Shown here piece after piece: positions 1-6,011 of a stretch of DNA of 10,631 nucleotides. A model generated the notes under the pieces. It saw only the letters and a list, made by a program, of their open reading frames with translations, was not told the origin of the DNA and did no database searches. The stretch is from an uncultured Muribaculaceae bacterium (GTDB lineage: Bacteria > Bacteroidota > Bacteroidia > Bacteroidales > Muribaculaceae), in NCBI GenBank assembly GCA_938039795.1, contig CALHWU010000002.1:1-10631 (forward strand), read 5' to 3'. How positions within the stretch are numbered: the first letter of the stretch is position 1; each line of letters opens with the position of its first letter. The position numbers and the translations under genes are program-made.

Positions 1-62
<62 letters not shown>

Positions 63-213
63 TGTTATCTTTGTTCTCTTTTTTTCTTGTGCCAAAGCCG
101 CATGGACCGTCACTTAAAAAGATCTTTCCGGATACCGACAGCCTCGGAGCGTCATTGCTTCCCGGCCGACAATCTTGAATCTAAACGCTGGTCGAATTTG
201 ACAGAGACTTCAT

Positions 214-242
214 CCGTGGACCGGCTCGCGCCTGGTCCGCGG
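214..242 (-). other. Hairpin in the 16S leader
   Basis: An inverted repeat pairs CCGTGGACC (214-222) with GGTCCGCGG (234-242) around an 11-nt loop. In the pre-rRNA (minus strand) this gives a 9-bp stem with one internal A-C mismatch. No T tract follows, so it is not a terminator. It could be a leader structure involved in processing or antitermination, but nothing in the sequence fixes its role. Confidence 0.5.
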
Positions 243-332
243 CCCTTGTTCTCTTGTACTACTTCGTCTATTGCAATTATTTCAATGTGCTCTATTCTGA
301 ATGTCCGTCCGAAACTCGGCGGAAATGTTTTG

Positions 333-364
333 CAAAGTTACAACCAATTTTTGAAACCTGCAAA
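333..364 (-). promoter_or_regulatory. rRNA promoter, proximal (Bacteroidetes -33/-7 type)
   Basis: On the minus strand a -33 element TTTG (364-361) is followed, after exactly 20 bp, by a -7 element TAACTTTG (340-333). This matches the primary sigma factor (SigABfr) consensus TTTG-N19-21-TAnnTTTG at every defined base. The sequence just upstream (about 365-385) is A/T-rich, like an UP element. Transcription would start a few bases below 333, giving a leader of roughly 265 nt before 16S. It appears to be the second of two tandem rRNA promoters. Confidence 0.85.
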
Positions 365-469
365 TCTTTAACATTCTTTTTGGTTTTCGGCGCGCCTTTC
401 AGCATCGCCTCTTTCCCGCTTCCGAGACCCGCGGCCTCCGCCGCATGGCTTGCTTCTCAAAAGCGAGTG

Positions 470-501
470 CAAAGGTAGACACTTTTTGCTTACCCACCAA
501 A
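470..501 (-). promoter_or_regulatory. rRNA promoter, distal (Bacteroidetes -33/-7 type)
   Basis: On the minus strand TTTG (501-498), a 20-bp spacer and TACCTTTG (477-470) form a perfect Bacteroidetes housekeeping promoter. The upstream DNA (502-535) is strongly A/T-rich and includes an 8-T run on the minus strand (530-523), a good candidate UP element for a strong rRNA promoter. It lies 137 bp upstream of the proximal promoter with identical spacing, so the two look like a classical tandem pair driving the ribosomal RNA operon. Confidence 0.85.
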
Positions 502-586
502 TAATTTCATGATTATTTTATCAAAAAAAATCCCCGAAAATTACCGATCTGTCCATAAACGCCTATACAACTGCCAATTATATTCA
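502..586. other. Intergenic spacer between rnfA and the rRNA promoters
   Basis: This 85-bp A/T-rich spacer follows the rnfA stop codon. On the minus strand there is an 8-T run (530-523), but the sequence before it contains no stem that would make an intrinsic terminator. A 7-bp all-A/T inverted repeat at 499-505/512-518 overlaps the -33 element of the distal rRNA promoter and is followed by G-rich sequence, so it is also a poor terminator. The spacer probably serves mainly as upstream DNA for the rRNA promoter. Confidence 0.5.
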
Positions 587-1165
587 TCAGATTTTTATGC
601 CCGAAAATCCCATAAATGCCATAGCGAGAAGCCCGGCACATATCAGAGCTATCGGGACGCCCTTCATCGGACGCGGGACATCCACCAGTTCGAGCTGCTG
701 ACGTATCCCGGCAAAAAGCACCAGTGCCAGCAGGAATCCGAGCGCAGTGGCTATGGCATAGACAAGACTCTGCATGAACGGCATCCCCTTCTGCACCGTC
801 ATAAGAGCCACTCCGAGCACCGCGCAGTTGGTGGTGATAAGCGGAAGATACACTCCGAGCGCTGCGTAAAGCACAGGATGGATCTTGCGCAATATTATCT
901 CAAGCATCTGCACAAGCGCAGCTATCACAAGGATGAACGCGATCGTCTGCATATAATCCAACCCCAGGGGATGGAGTACATATGTCTGGAGGAGCCACGT
1001 AGCGCTGGTGGATATAGCCATCACGAAAGTCACCGCAAGGCCCATTCCTGCGGCTGAAGAGATCTTGCGCGAAACGCCGATAAAAGGACAGATTCCGAGA
1101 AACTGCGCGAAAACGATATTGTTGACAAATATCGCCGTAATTATTATGGATATGTATGTCAGCAT
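587..1165 (-). CDS. rnfA: Rnf electron transport complex subunit RnfA
   Basis: RnfA is an integral inner-membrane subunit of the Rnf (Rsx) complex, which couples electron transfer between reduced ferredoxin and NAD+ to Na+ or H+ movement. The 192-residue product matches the family length (E. coli RsxA is 193). It has about six hydrophobic segments and the family motifs NNIVFAQFLGICPFIG (residues 15-30) and PLITTNCAVLG (108-118). Cys26 and Cys114 in these motifs correspond to the cysteines that, with the matching pair in RnfE, hold an in-membrane [2Fe-2S] cluster in the Rnf/Nqr family. The start ATG (1165-1163) overlaps the end of rnfE by 7 bp. It is the last gene of the operon, as in other Bacteroidales. 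Confidence 0.97.
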   Translation of the reverse strand: MLTYISIIITAIFVNNIVFAQFLGICPFIGVSRKISSAAGMGLAVTFVMAISTSATWLLQTYVLHPLGLDYMQTIAFILVIAALVQMLEIILRKIHPVLYAALGVYLPLITTNCAVLGVALMTVQKGMPFMQSLVYAIATALGFLLALVLFAGIRQQLELVDVPRPMKGVPIALICAGLLAMAFMGFSGIKI

Positions 1166-1746
1166 TTCTTACGGATACGGTTGAACAATGCTATCATGAG
1201 CCCGAGAACGATAAACGCCCCTGGCGCGAGAATAAACACAAGCGATGCAAACTCATCGGAATAGAGCCGGAGGCCGAACACCGTGCCGGCCCCGAGAAAT
1301 TCGCGGATGACACCGAGAAGCGTCAGCGCCGCAGTGAAACCGAGACCTATGCCGAGTCCGTCGAGCATGGAGTCGACGACCGAATGGCGTGACGCGAACG
1401 CCTCGGCGCGCCCGAGCAGGATGCAATTGACCACTATCAGCGGTATGAATATGCCCAAAGCGGCATCAAGCGCAGGCAGATAAGCCTTCATCAGCATCTG
1501 CAGGATGGTGACGAAAGTCGCGATGACCACAATATATACCGGAATGCGCACTTTCGACGGCACGACGCTCTTTATGGCCGAGACCGCACAGTTGGAACAT
1601 ATCAGCACGCACATTGTGGCCAGTCCCATGCTCATACCGGTAATAGCCGTGGCTGTAGTGCCGAGCGTAGGACACATGCCGAGAAGCAACACGAATGTCG
1701 GGTTCTCGGTGATCAGGCCGTTAATGACGATCTTCAGCTTGCTCAT
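1159..1746 (-). CDS. rnfE: Rnf electron transport complex subunit RnfE
   Basis: RnfE is a membrane subunit paralogous to RnfA, inserted in the opposite orientation, and completes the ion-translocating core. The 195-residue product begins MSKLKIVINGLITENPTFVL, as RnfE proteins do. Cys25 (LLLGMCPTLG) and Cys108 (IPLIVVNCILLG) are the expected partners of RnfA Cys26 and Cys114 for the shared iron-sulfur cluster. Conserved stretches LTLLGVIREFLGAGT (141-155) and APGAFIVLGL (174-183) are also present. The frame stays open upstream to an ATG at 1857, but the extra 37 residues are rnfG read out of frame and resemble no RnfE, so the start at 1746 is preferred. The gene overlaps the rnfG end by 26 bp and rnfA by 7 bp, implying coupled translation. 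Confidence 0.97.
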   Translation of the reverse strand: MSKLKIVINGLITENPTFVLLLGMCPTLGTTATAITGMSMGLATMCVLICSNCAVSAIKSVVPSKVRIPVYIVVIATFVTILQMLMKAYLPALDAALGIFIPLIVVNCILLGRAEAFASRHSVVDSMLDGLGIGLGFTAALTLLGVIREFLGAGTVFGLRLYSDEFASLVFILAPGAFIVLGLMIALFNRIRKKC

Positions 1747-2314
1747 TGTAATACGTATTAAATGCTTCCGAAGCACGACTGACAGCCTCAAGAAATGCCC
1801 GCGATGTGATCGTGGCGCCAGTAATGGCATCGACCTGACCTCCGTCGGCCTTGACACTCAGTGGCTCCTCATGACGGCCGAGGATCGCTGCGCGTCGTGG
1901 TTCGGCGCCGAACCAGTCGCCCATCTTTGCCCCGAGGCCCGGGGTCTCCGCATGGCTCATCACACGGAATCCGGTAACACCACCGTCGGCCGAGAAACAC
2001 ACGAGCAGACGGATGTCGCCACCGAAACCGTTGTGACTCACGCTCTCTATCGCCGCTCCGACAAGACTCCCCTCCCCGATGCATGGATAAAGCGTAAGAG
2101 TATCACCTTCTACCGCAATGCGTTTCGCGTCGGCAAGCGGATCGTTTGAAAACGGAGGCATAAGCTCGGCGAGCGATTCCGACAGCTGGCGGGCCGATGC
2201 CTTAGCTATCGGATCGGCAGTAAGATCGTAGAAAAATCCAAGTAGCGCACCCGACAGAAGCGCCGTCAGTCCAAGCACGGCGATCATGCGCCACAGTGAA
2301 TCCTTGCGGGTCAT
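1721..2314 (-). CDS. rnfG: Rnf electron transport complex subunit RnfG (covalent FMN)
   Basis: RnfG carries a covalently bound FMN on the outer face of the inner membrane and passes electrons within the Rnf complex. The 197-residue product has an N-terminal membrane anchor (about residues 9-29) followed by an FMN-binding domain. Two hallmarks are clear: HAETPGLGAK (121-130) and DAITGAT (162-168), where Thr168 is the expected phosphoester-linked FMN attachment site, normally flavinylated by ApbE. The start at 2314 is set by a strong AAAGGAGGT Shine-Dalgarno sequence at 2327-2319, by the 4-bp ATGA overlap with the rnfD stop, and by family resemblance starting MTRKDSLW. A longer frame up to 2629 is rnfD in another frame. 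No ApbE gene is present in the window. Confidence 0.97.
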   Translation of the reverse strand: MTRKDSLWRMIAVLGLTALLSGALLGFFYDLTADPIAKASARQLSESLAELMPPFSNDPLADAKRIAVEGDTLTLYPCIGEGSLVGAAIESVSHNGFGGDIRLLVCFSADGGVTGFRVMSHAETPGLGAKMGDWFGAEPRRAAILGRHEEPLSVKADGGQVDAITGATITSRAFLEAVSRASEAFNTYYNEQAEDRH

Positions 2315-3258
2315 GCGCACCTCCTTTCCACCTGTCGGCGAGGCTTTACATAGCGGTTTATCAGCGGAGTAACACCGTTCATTACAAGTATGGCGAACGA
2401 CACCCCTTCGGGATATACTCCCCACCGGCGTATAATTATAGTGATGACACCTATCATCAGGCCATATATCAGCTGCCCTCGACGCGTCATCGGCGAAGTG
2501 ACATAGTCTGTGGCCATAAACACAGCCCCGAGCAGCACGCCGCCCGACACGACGTCGAACAGCGGATTGCCTCCGGTCAGCCATGACATGACACCTACGG
2601 AGAGAATGACCGCAACAGGAATATGCCACGTAACAACCCTTACAACCAATAGATAGGCCAGCCCGATCATGATGGCTATGGCTCCTACCTCGCCGAGCGA
2701 ACCTCCCACACTGCCGGCAAGCTCATCGAGTATCATTGTCCGGTCCGGCACCATCCCCTGCTTTGCAAGCATGAGCGGCGTGGCTCCGGTAGCGGCATCG
2801 GCAAGCGACAGACGCCCCTCGTCAGCCAGAGGCCACGAGGTCATCAGCGCCGGGAACGACAGCAACAGAAACACACGCCCTACAAGCGCCGGATTAAATA
2901 TATTGCATCCGAGACCGCCGAACGCCATCTTTCCGATGCCTATGGCTATCAGCGAACCTATCACCACTGTCCAGACCGGTAATCCGGCCGGTAGATTCAT
3001 ACCGAGAAGCAGTCCGGTGACAAGGGGCGCCCAGGCAAAGAATCTCACCTTTCGGCCCATCATGAACCGTGATATCGCCCACTCGAACGCCAGGCACGAC
3101 AATGCGGCACTCGCTACAACAACAGCAGCCGACACGCCGAACCACCAGAGCCCGACTGCCAAAGCCGGCGACAACGCGATCACCACATGACGCATGGCTC
3201 CCGCCGTGGTATTCAGCGAATGTATATGAGGCGCCTGGGATATTACAAGAGTCTTCAT
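2311..3258 (-). CDS. rnfD: Rnf electron transport complex subunit RnfD (covalent FMN)
   Basis: RnfD is a polytopic inner-membrane subunit with a covalent FMN, homologous to NqrB. The 315-residue product has around nine hydrophobic segments. The FMN attachment motif is DAATGAT (154-160), with Thr160 the expected flavinylated residue. Other family signatures are GLLLGMNLPAGLPVW (82-96), GGLGCNIFNPALVGRVFLL (114-132) and ATDYVTSPMTRRGQ, close to the C-terminal helices. The start at 3258 (MKTLVISQAPHI) gives a 4-bp ATGA overlap with rnfC and fits the family N terminus; the open extension to 3357 reads antisense-frame codons inside rnfC and is rejected. Its last codons contain the Shine-Dalgarno sequence for rnfG. 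Confidence 0.97.
   Translation of the reverse strand: MKTLVISQAPHIHSLNTTAGAMRHVVIALSPALAVGLWWFGVSAAVVVASAALSCLAFEWAISRFMMGRKVRFFAWAPLVTGLLLGMNLPAGLPVWTVVIGSLIAIGIGKMAFGGLGCNIFNPALVGRVFLLLSFPALMTSWPLADEGRLSLADAATGATPLMLAKQGMVPDRTMILDELAGSVGGSLGEVGAIAIMIGLAYLLVVRVVTWHIPVAVILSVGVMSWLTGGNPLFDVVSGGVLLGAVFMATDYVTSPMTRRGQLIYGLMIGVITIIIRRWGVYPEGVSFAILVMNGVTPLINRYVKPRRQVERRCA
2319..2327 (-). promoter_or_regulatory. Strong Shine-Dalgarno sequence of rnfG
   Basis: On the minus strand AAAGGAGGT lies four bases before the rnfG ATG and within the last codons of rnfD. It is close to a perfect complement of the 16S 3' end. Most other starts in the window have no such site, as is usual in Bacteroidetes, so it firmly fixes the rnfG start and suggests translation initiation there is boosted independently of coupling to rnfD. 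Confidence 0.8.
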
Positions 3259-4574
3259 TTGCGTGATTTTCTTATCAGATATTTGGCCACACGTATCATA
3301 TCGGTAATAGGGCGCGACGAAGGACACACATAGCTGCACGATCCGCACTCCATGCACATCATCGCTCCGGCCTGAGCGGCATCATCCACCATTCCGAGCT
3401 TGCCACATGTCGCTATCAGATACGGCTCGAGAGCATTCGGACACACATCCACACACCGCCCGCACCTCACGCACGGATCCATCGGCCGTCTGTAGGCCTC
3501 CCGACCCGAGAACGCCACTACTGCCGACAAGGCTTTGGTCACCGGAGCGTCGACCGTCTCTACGGCATGCCCCATCATAGGGCCGCCCGCAACGAGCTTG
3601 TCGATGCGTTCCATATCGGCTCCTGCCTGCTGCAACAGGGCGGAAATAGACATTCCGACAGGCACCAGATAGTCGGCCGGACGCGCTATGCCCGCTCCGG
3701 CCACCGTCACTATACGCTTTGTCAGCGGTTCGCCGAAAGCCACCGCCCGATAAAGTGCGCGCGCCGTGGCCACATTCTGCACCACCACACCGACGCTCAG
3801 AGGCAGTTTGCCGGGAGCAATGATGCGGCCGGTCAGAGCCTGTACGAGCTGCCGCTCTCCGCCCTGCGGATACTTGGCCTTGAGCGCAGCGACACTCACA
3901 ATTCCGGCATATGGCGCGGCAGCCTCGCGCAGACGCGCTATTGCCTCCAGCTTATTGTCCTCCACTCCGATAATGGCCCTTTTCGCACCGGTCGCCTTCA
4001 CTACGAGCCGCGCACCTGCCACTACCTCGCCGGGATGGCCGCACATAAGCGCGTCATCGCACGTAAGCACGGGTTCGCATTCGGCTCCGTTGATCACCAC
4101 AGTATCTATCGCACTATCCTCCGGCACGTGAATCTTGAAAGCAGTGGGAAACGCCGCACCTCCAAGTCCAACGAGGCCTGCGGCAGATGCGGCCGCAACG
4201 ATCTGCGCCGGAGTCGCCTGCTCTATATCCGCCAGGGGCATACTGGCATCTTCCACCGGCTGTCCCTCCTCGACGCGAATCGTCACGGATCTGACCGGGA
4301 TGCCGCTGTAATTGCGCTTCATTCCGATTTCCGCAACCGTTCCTGCCAATGGAGTATGTATCGCGGCCGATACGCCGTCGGCTTCCCTCGCTATCAGCTG
4401 GCCCGCTCCGACCCTTTCGCCCTTCGACACGACAGGCTCCGCCATCCGACCTATATGCTGGTAGAGCGGCAAAACAATTGTATCAGGCGTAGACACCGGT
4501 ATGACAGGAGTTCCGGCTGTATTTTTTTGCTGAGGTGGATGGATTCCTCCGGGTGAGAAAGTGTAGACTTTCAT
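3255..4574 (-). CDS. rnfC: Rnf electron transport complex subunit RnfC (NADH/FMN and 2x[4Fe-4S])
   Basis: RnfC is the membrane-associated cytoplasmic subunit that exchanges electrons with NAD(H). The 439-residue product starts with the RnfC barrel-sandwich domain (MKVYTFSPGGIHPPQQK). The Rossmann-like NADH/FMN region includes GLVGLGGAAFPTAFK (133-147) and the VINGAECEPVLTCDD segment (160-174), followed by a SLBB-like part (about 285-340). Near the C terminus are two ferredoxin motifs, Cys368/371/374/378 and Cys407/410/413/417, each suited to a [4Fe-4S] cluster. There is no long Ala/Pro/Lys-rich tail as in E. coli RsxC and no fused RnfB-like domain. It is the first gene of the operon here, with its own upstream promoter element. 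In other Bacteroidales rnfB normally precedes it. Confidence 0.97.
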   Translation of the reverse strand: MKVYTFSPGGIHPPQQKNTAGTPVIPVSTPDTIVLPLYQHIGRMAEPVVSKGERVGAGQLIAREADGVSAAIHTPLAGTVAEIGMKRNYSGIPVRSVTIRVEEGQPVEDASMPLADIEQATPAQIVAAASAAGLVGLGGAAFPTAFKIHVPEDSAIDTVVINGAECEPVLTCDDALMCGHPGEVVAGARLVVKATGAKRAIIGVEDNKLEAIARLREAAAPYAGIVSVAALKAKYPQGGERQLVQALTGRIIAPGKLPLSVGVVVQNVATARALYRAVAFGEPLTKRIVTVAGAGIARPADYLVPVGMSISALLQQAGADMERIDKLVAGGPMMGHAVETVDAPVTKALSAVVAFSGREAYRRPMDPCVRCGRCVDVCPNALEPYLIATCGKLGMVDDAAQAGAMMCMECGSCSYVCPSSRPITDMIRVAKYLIRKSRK

Positions 4575-4593
4575 AAGTGATGATATAGCACGG

Positions 4594-4601
4594 CAAAATT
4601 A
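4594..4601 (-). promoter_or_regulatory. Probable rnf operon promoter (-7 element)
   Basis: On the minus strand TAATTTTG (4601-4594) exactly fits the Bacteroidetes -7 consensus TAnnTTTG. No good TTTG is found 19-21 bp upstream (position 4624-4621 reads GATA), so only half of the promoter is supported. The start of transcription would fall within about 15 nt of the rnfC ATG, giving a very short leader. The position, directly before the first gene of the operon, supports the call. Confidence 0.55.
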
Positions 4602-4717
4602 CAAAAAATTTCAATAAGAATATCTCCGTCCAGAGCATACCGGCCCCATTCGGCGACGCCTCGCTCTATAAAGCATACCCTCTATTTTCAGGCGCTGACA
4701 AATGGTTAAAAAATATA
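4602..4717. other. Divergent intergenic region between rnfC and the lipoprotein gene
   Basis: This 116-bp stretch separates the two divergent promoters and has no coding potential I can support. The only structure is a direct repeat AGCATACC at 4634-4641 and 4672-4679 (38 bp apart) and a short inverted repeat AGAGC/GCTCT (4632-4636/4663-4667). Either could be an operator, but both are short enough to be chance. Confidence 0.35.
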
Positions 4718-4748
4718 TTAGGATCTCAGCGATTTTTTTTTAACTTTG
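4718..4748 (+). promoter_or_regulatory. Probable promoter of the BF3164-like lipoprotein gene
   Basis: TTAG (4718-4721), a 19-bp spacer and TAACTTTG (4741-4748) match the Bacteroidetes promoter consensus with one mismatch in the -33 box. An 8-T run immediately precedes the -7 element. Transcription would start about 60 nt before the ATG at 4812. Confidence 0.65.
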
Positions 4749-4811
4749 CGACGTCGGACATCACCTGAGCCTCCGGCATCAGTCTGTCACATTTTCTAAT
4801 ACCCTCCAGCC

Positions 4812-5876
4812 ATGATTTCGTTAAGAATCACCCCGTTCGTCAAGCGCCTCGCGGCAATATGCGGGGGCGCCCTGTTGCTGACCGGATGCAACGGGGCCAG
4901 TCAGCCTTCCGCCCCGGATTTCCCCGCCAGCGTCGATCTCACCTGCCATGAGAAGCCTATGGGAGCCATCCTGAAGCCCGGAGGCCTTTTCACCTGCGGA
5001 AAATATCTTTTACTGCAGGACAACTACTAAAACTCCGACTGTCACTTCGCCGTTTTTAACCGCAATCTTGAATACCTTTACTCTTTCTGCAAGCGAGGGA
5101 ATGGCCCGGAAGAGTGTCTGATGCCGTCGCCGGTCAGAAACTTGCAGTCCGACATCTGCATAATACGCGACCATGGCAATGACCGGTTCTCATGGTTTGA
5201 ACTCACCGACTCATGTGCCATATTCAGGAAGAGCGTCATGCCTCCTGCCGCAGGTACTACCTTTCCATTCGAGATCAACATGGTGTCGCCCGACCGGCTT
5301 CTGTTAAGGAATGCCGGCTTCCATTCCGTACGACGCCAGCTTTGGGATATCGAGAGGATGACGCCTATCGACACTCTACCCTCGACATTTGACTACGAGC
5401 GACGTCTCGGCCGGGATTTCCACCCCGAATACGATGACTACCGCATCACCACCGACGGCAAACGATTCATGTGCGCATATTTCTTTCAGAACTGTCTGGA
5501 ATTCGGCAGCATCGAAGCAGATCACATGAAGATCACCGCATCGCGAGGATCGACCGACAGCCATGATCTCTATTGGTTTGACGTGGAACCGACATCCGAC
5601 AAGTATAAATACAATTCCGACTTCAACACGGTATATTACGAATGGATCGCCTCCGGTCTCGACAGTTTCTGGGCCTCCCGTGCGGGAGTGGAATGGGGCG
5701 CTCTGCCCGATCATCATTCGGATATCATCGAACGCTACAGTCTTGACGGCAAGCCCGAAGTCCGCTACCGCCTGTCGAAGCCTGTGGAATCATTCGTAGT
5801 CCTCCCCTCACCCGACCGCATCGTAGCCATCAATCCCGACCTCACCGACGACACCTTCCTAATTTTCAACCTCTGA
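4812..5876 (+). pseudogene. BF3164-like beta-propeller lipoprotein, interrupted by an in-frame TAA
   Basis: Read through one stop codon, this frame encodes a 354-residue protein. It has a type II signal peptide with lipobox LLTGC (Cys26), and no acidic lipoprotein export signal follows the Cys. The body resembles the BF3164-like / TolB-like six-bladed propeller lipoproteins of Bacteroidales. A TAA at 5028-5030 (codon 73) interrupts it. Downstream the same frame continues at once with NSDCHFAVFNRNLEYLYSFC and then KRGNGPEEC, which matches the family's blade motif (FG-x-GxGPxE), and stays open to 5876. The frame is unchanged, so this is a point nonsense mutation rather than a frameshift. The 72-residue front piece (4812-5030) would be a non-functional stub. 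The ATG at 5121 is internal and lacks any export signal. A sequencing error or readthrough is possible. The family's function is not established. Confidence 0.8.
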
Positions 5877-5911
5877 CGACATCTTTCAACGTACCGTTTG
5901 CCCATAAATGA

Positions 5912-5952
5912 TTCGGTAAAAGCGGGGGATGAAGAATAATTTTGTAACTTTG
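5912..5952 (+). promoter_or_regulatory. Probable tdk promoter region with two adjacent -7 elements
   Basis: Two back-to-back elements, TAATTTTG (5937-5944) and TAACTTTG (5945-5952), both fit the -7 consensus TAnnTTTG. The first has TTCG (5912-5915), a one-mismatch -33 box, at a 21-bp spacer. The second has no convincing -33 box at the right distance. Transcription would begin roughly 50-65 nt before tdk. This is the only clear promoter I see before the four plus-strand genes that follow. Confidence 0.6.
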
Positions 5953-6011
5953 CGGAACGTACATGAAGCACTGCCGCGCTGACATGTGCGCCAACGAATC
6001 ATTCCAGGAGC

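Larger units (their letters stand above)
63..469 (-). other. 16S rRNA leader (transcribed, non-coding)
   Basis: This stretch separates the 16S gene from its distal promoter and should be transcribed as pre-rRNA leader. I see no credible protein gene: the open frames on the plus strand here lack family resemblance and run antisense to the rRNA transcript. Visible structure includes a hairpin at 214-242, a GC-rich short inverted repeat at 431-435/440-444 (GCGGC, 4-nt loop, GCCGC), a 10-bp palindrome AAAGATCTTT at 118-127, and a decamer (minus strand AAGAGAACAA) present at both 71-80 and 246-255. The 3' halves of any RNase III processing stems would lie beyond the 16S gene, outside the window. 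Confidence 0.75.

Noticed and set aside
499..518. Inverted repeat AAATAAT/ATTATTT as an rnf terminator
   Set aside because: The 7-bp stem is all A/T, has no T tract after it on the minus strand, and overlaps the -33 element of the distal rRNA promoter.
509..1057. Plus-strand open frame (182 codons) opposite rnfA
   Set aside because: It is antisense to the well-supported rnfA, is dominated by His, Lys, Arg and Ser, and has no recognisable family.
1747..1857. Longer N terminus for RnfE starting at 1857
   Set aside because: The extra 37 residues come from rnfG read in another frame, and the family N terminus begins at MSKLKIV.
2315..2629. Longer N terminus for RnfG starting at 2629
   Set aside because: The extension is rnfD out of frame; the strong Shine-Dalgarno site and the ATGA overlap place the start at 2314.
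3567..4556. Long plus-strand open frame (329 codons) antisense to rnfC
   Set aside because: It lies entirely opposite a certain rnfC gene; its product is rich in His, Arg and Ser with no domain, signal or membrane pattern, as expected for a shadow frame in GC-rich coding DNA.
5121..5876. A separate 251-residue gene starting at 5121
   Set aside because: The ATG is internal: the frame extends upstream without interruption to the TAA at 5028 with family-like sequence, and this shorter product would lack the lipoprotein signal.
5892..5918. TACCG/CGGTA inverted repeat after the lipoprotein gene as a terminator
   Set aside because: Only 5 bp of stem around a 17-nt loop and no following T run.
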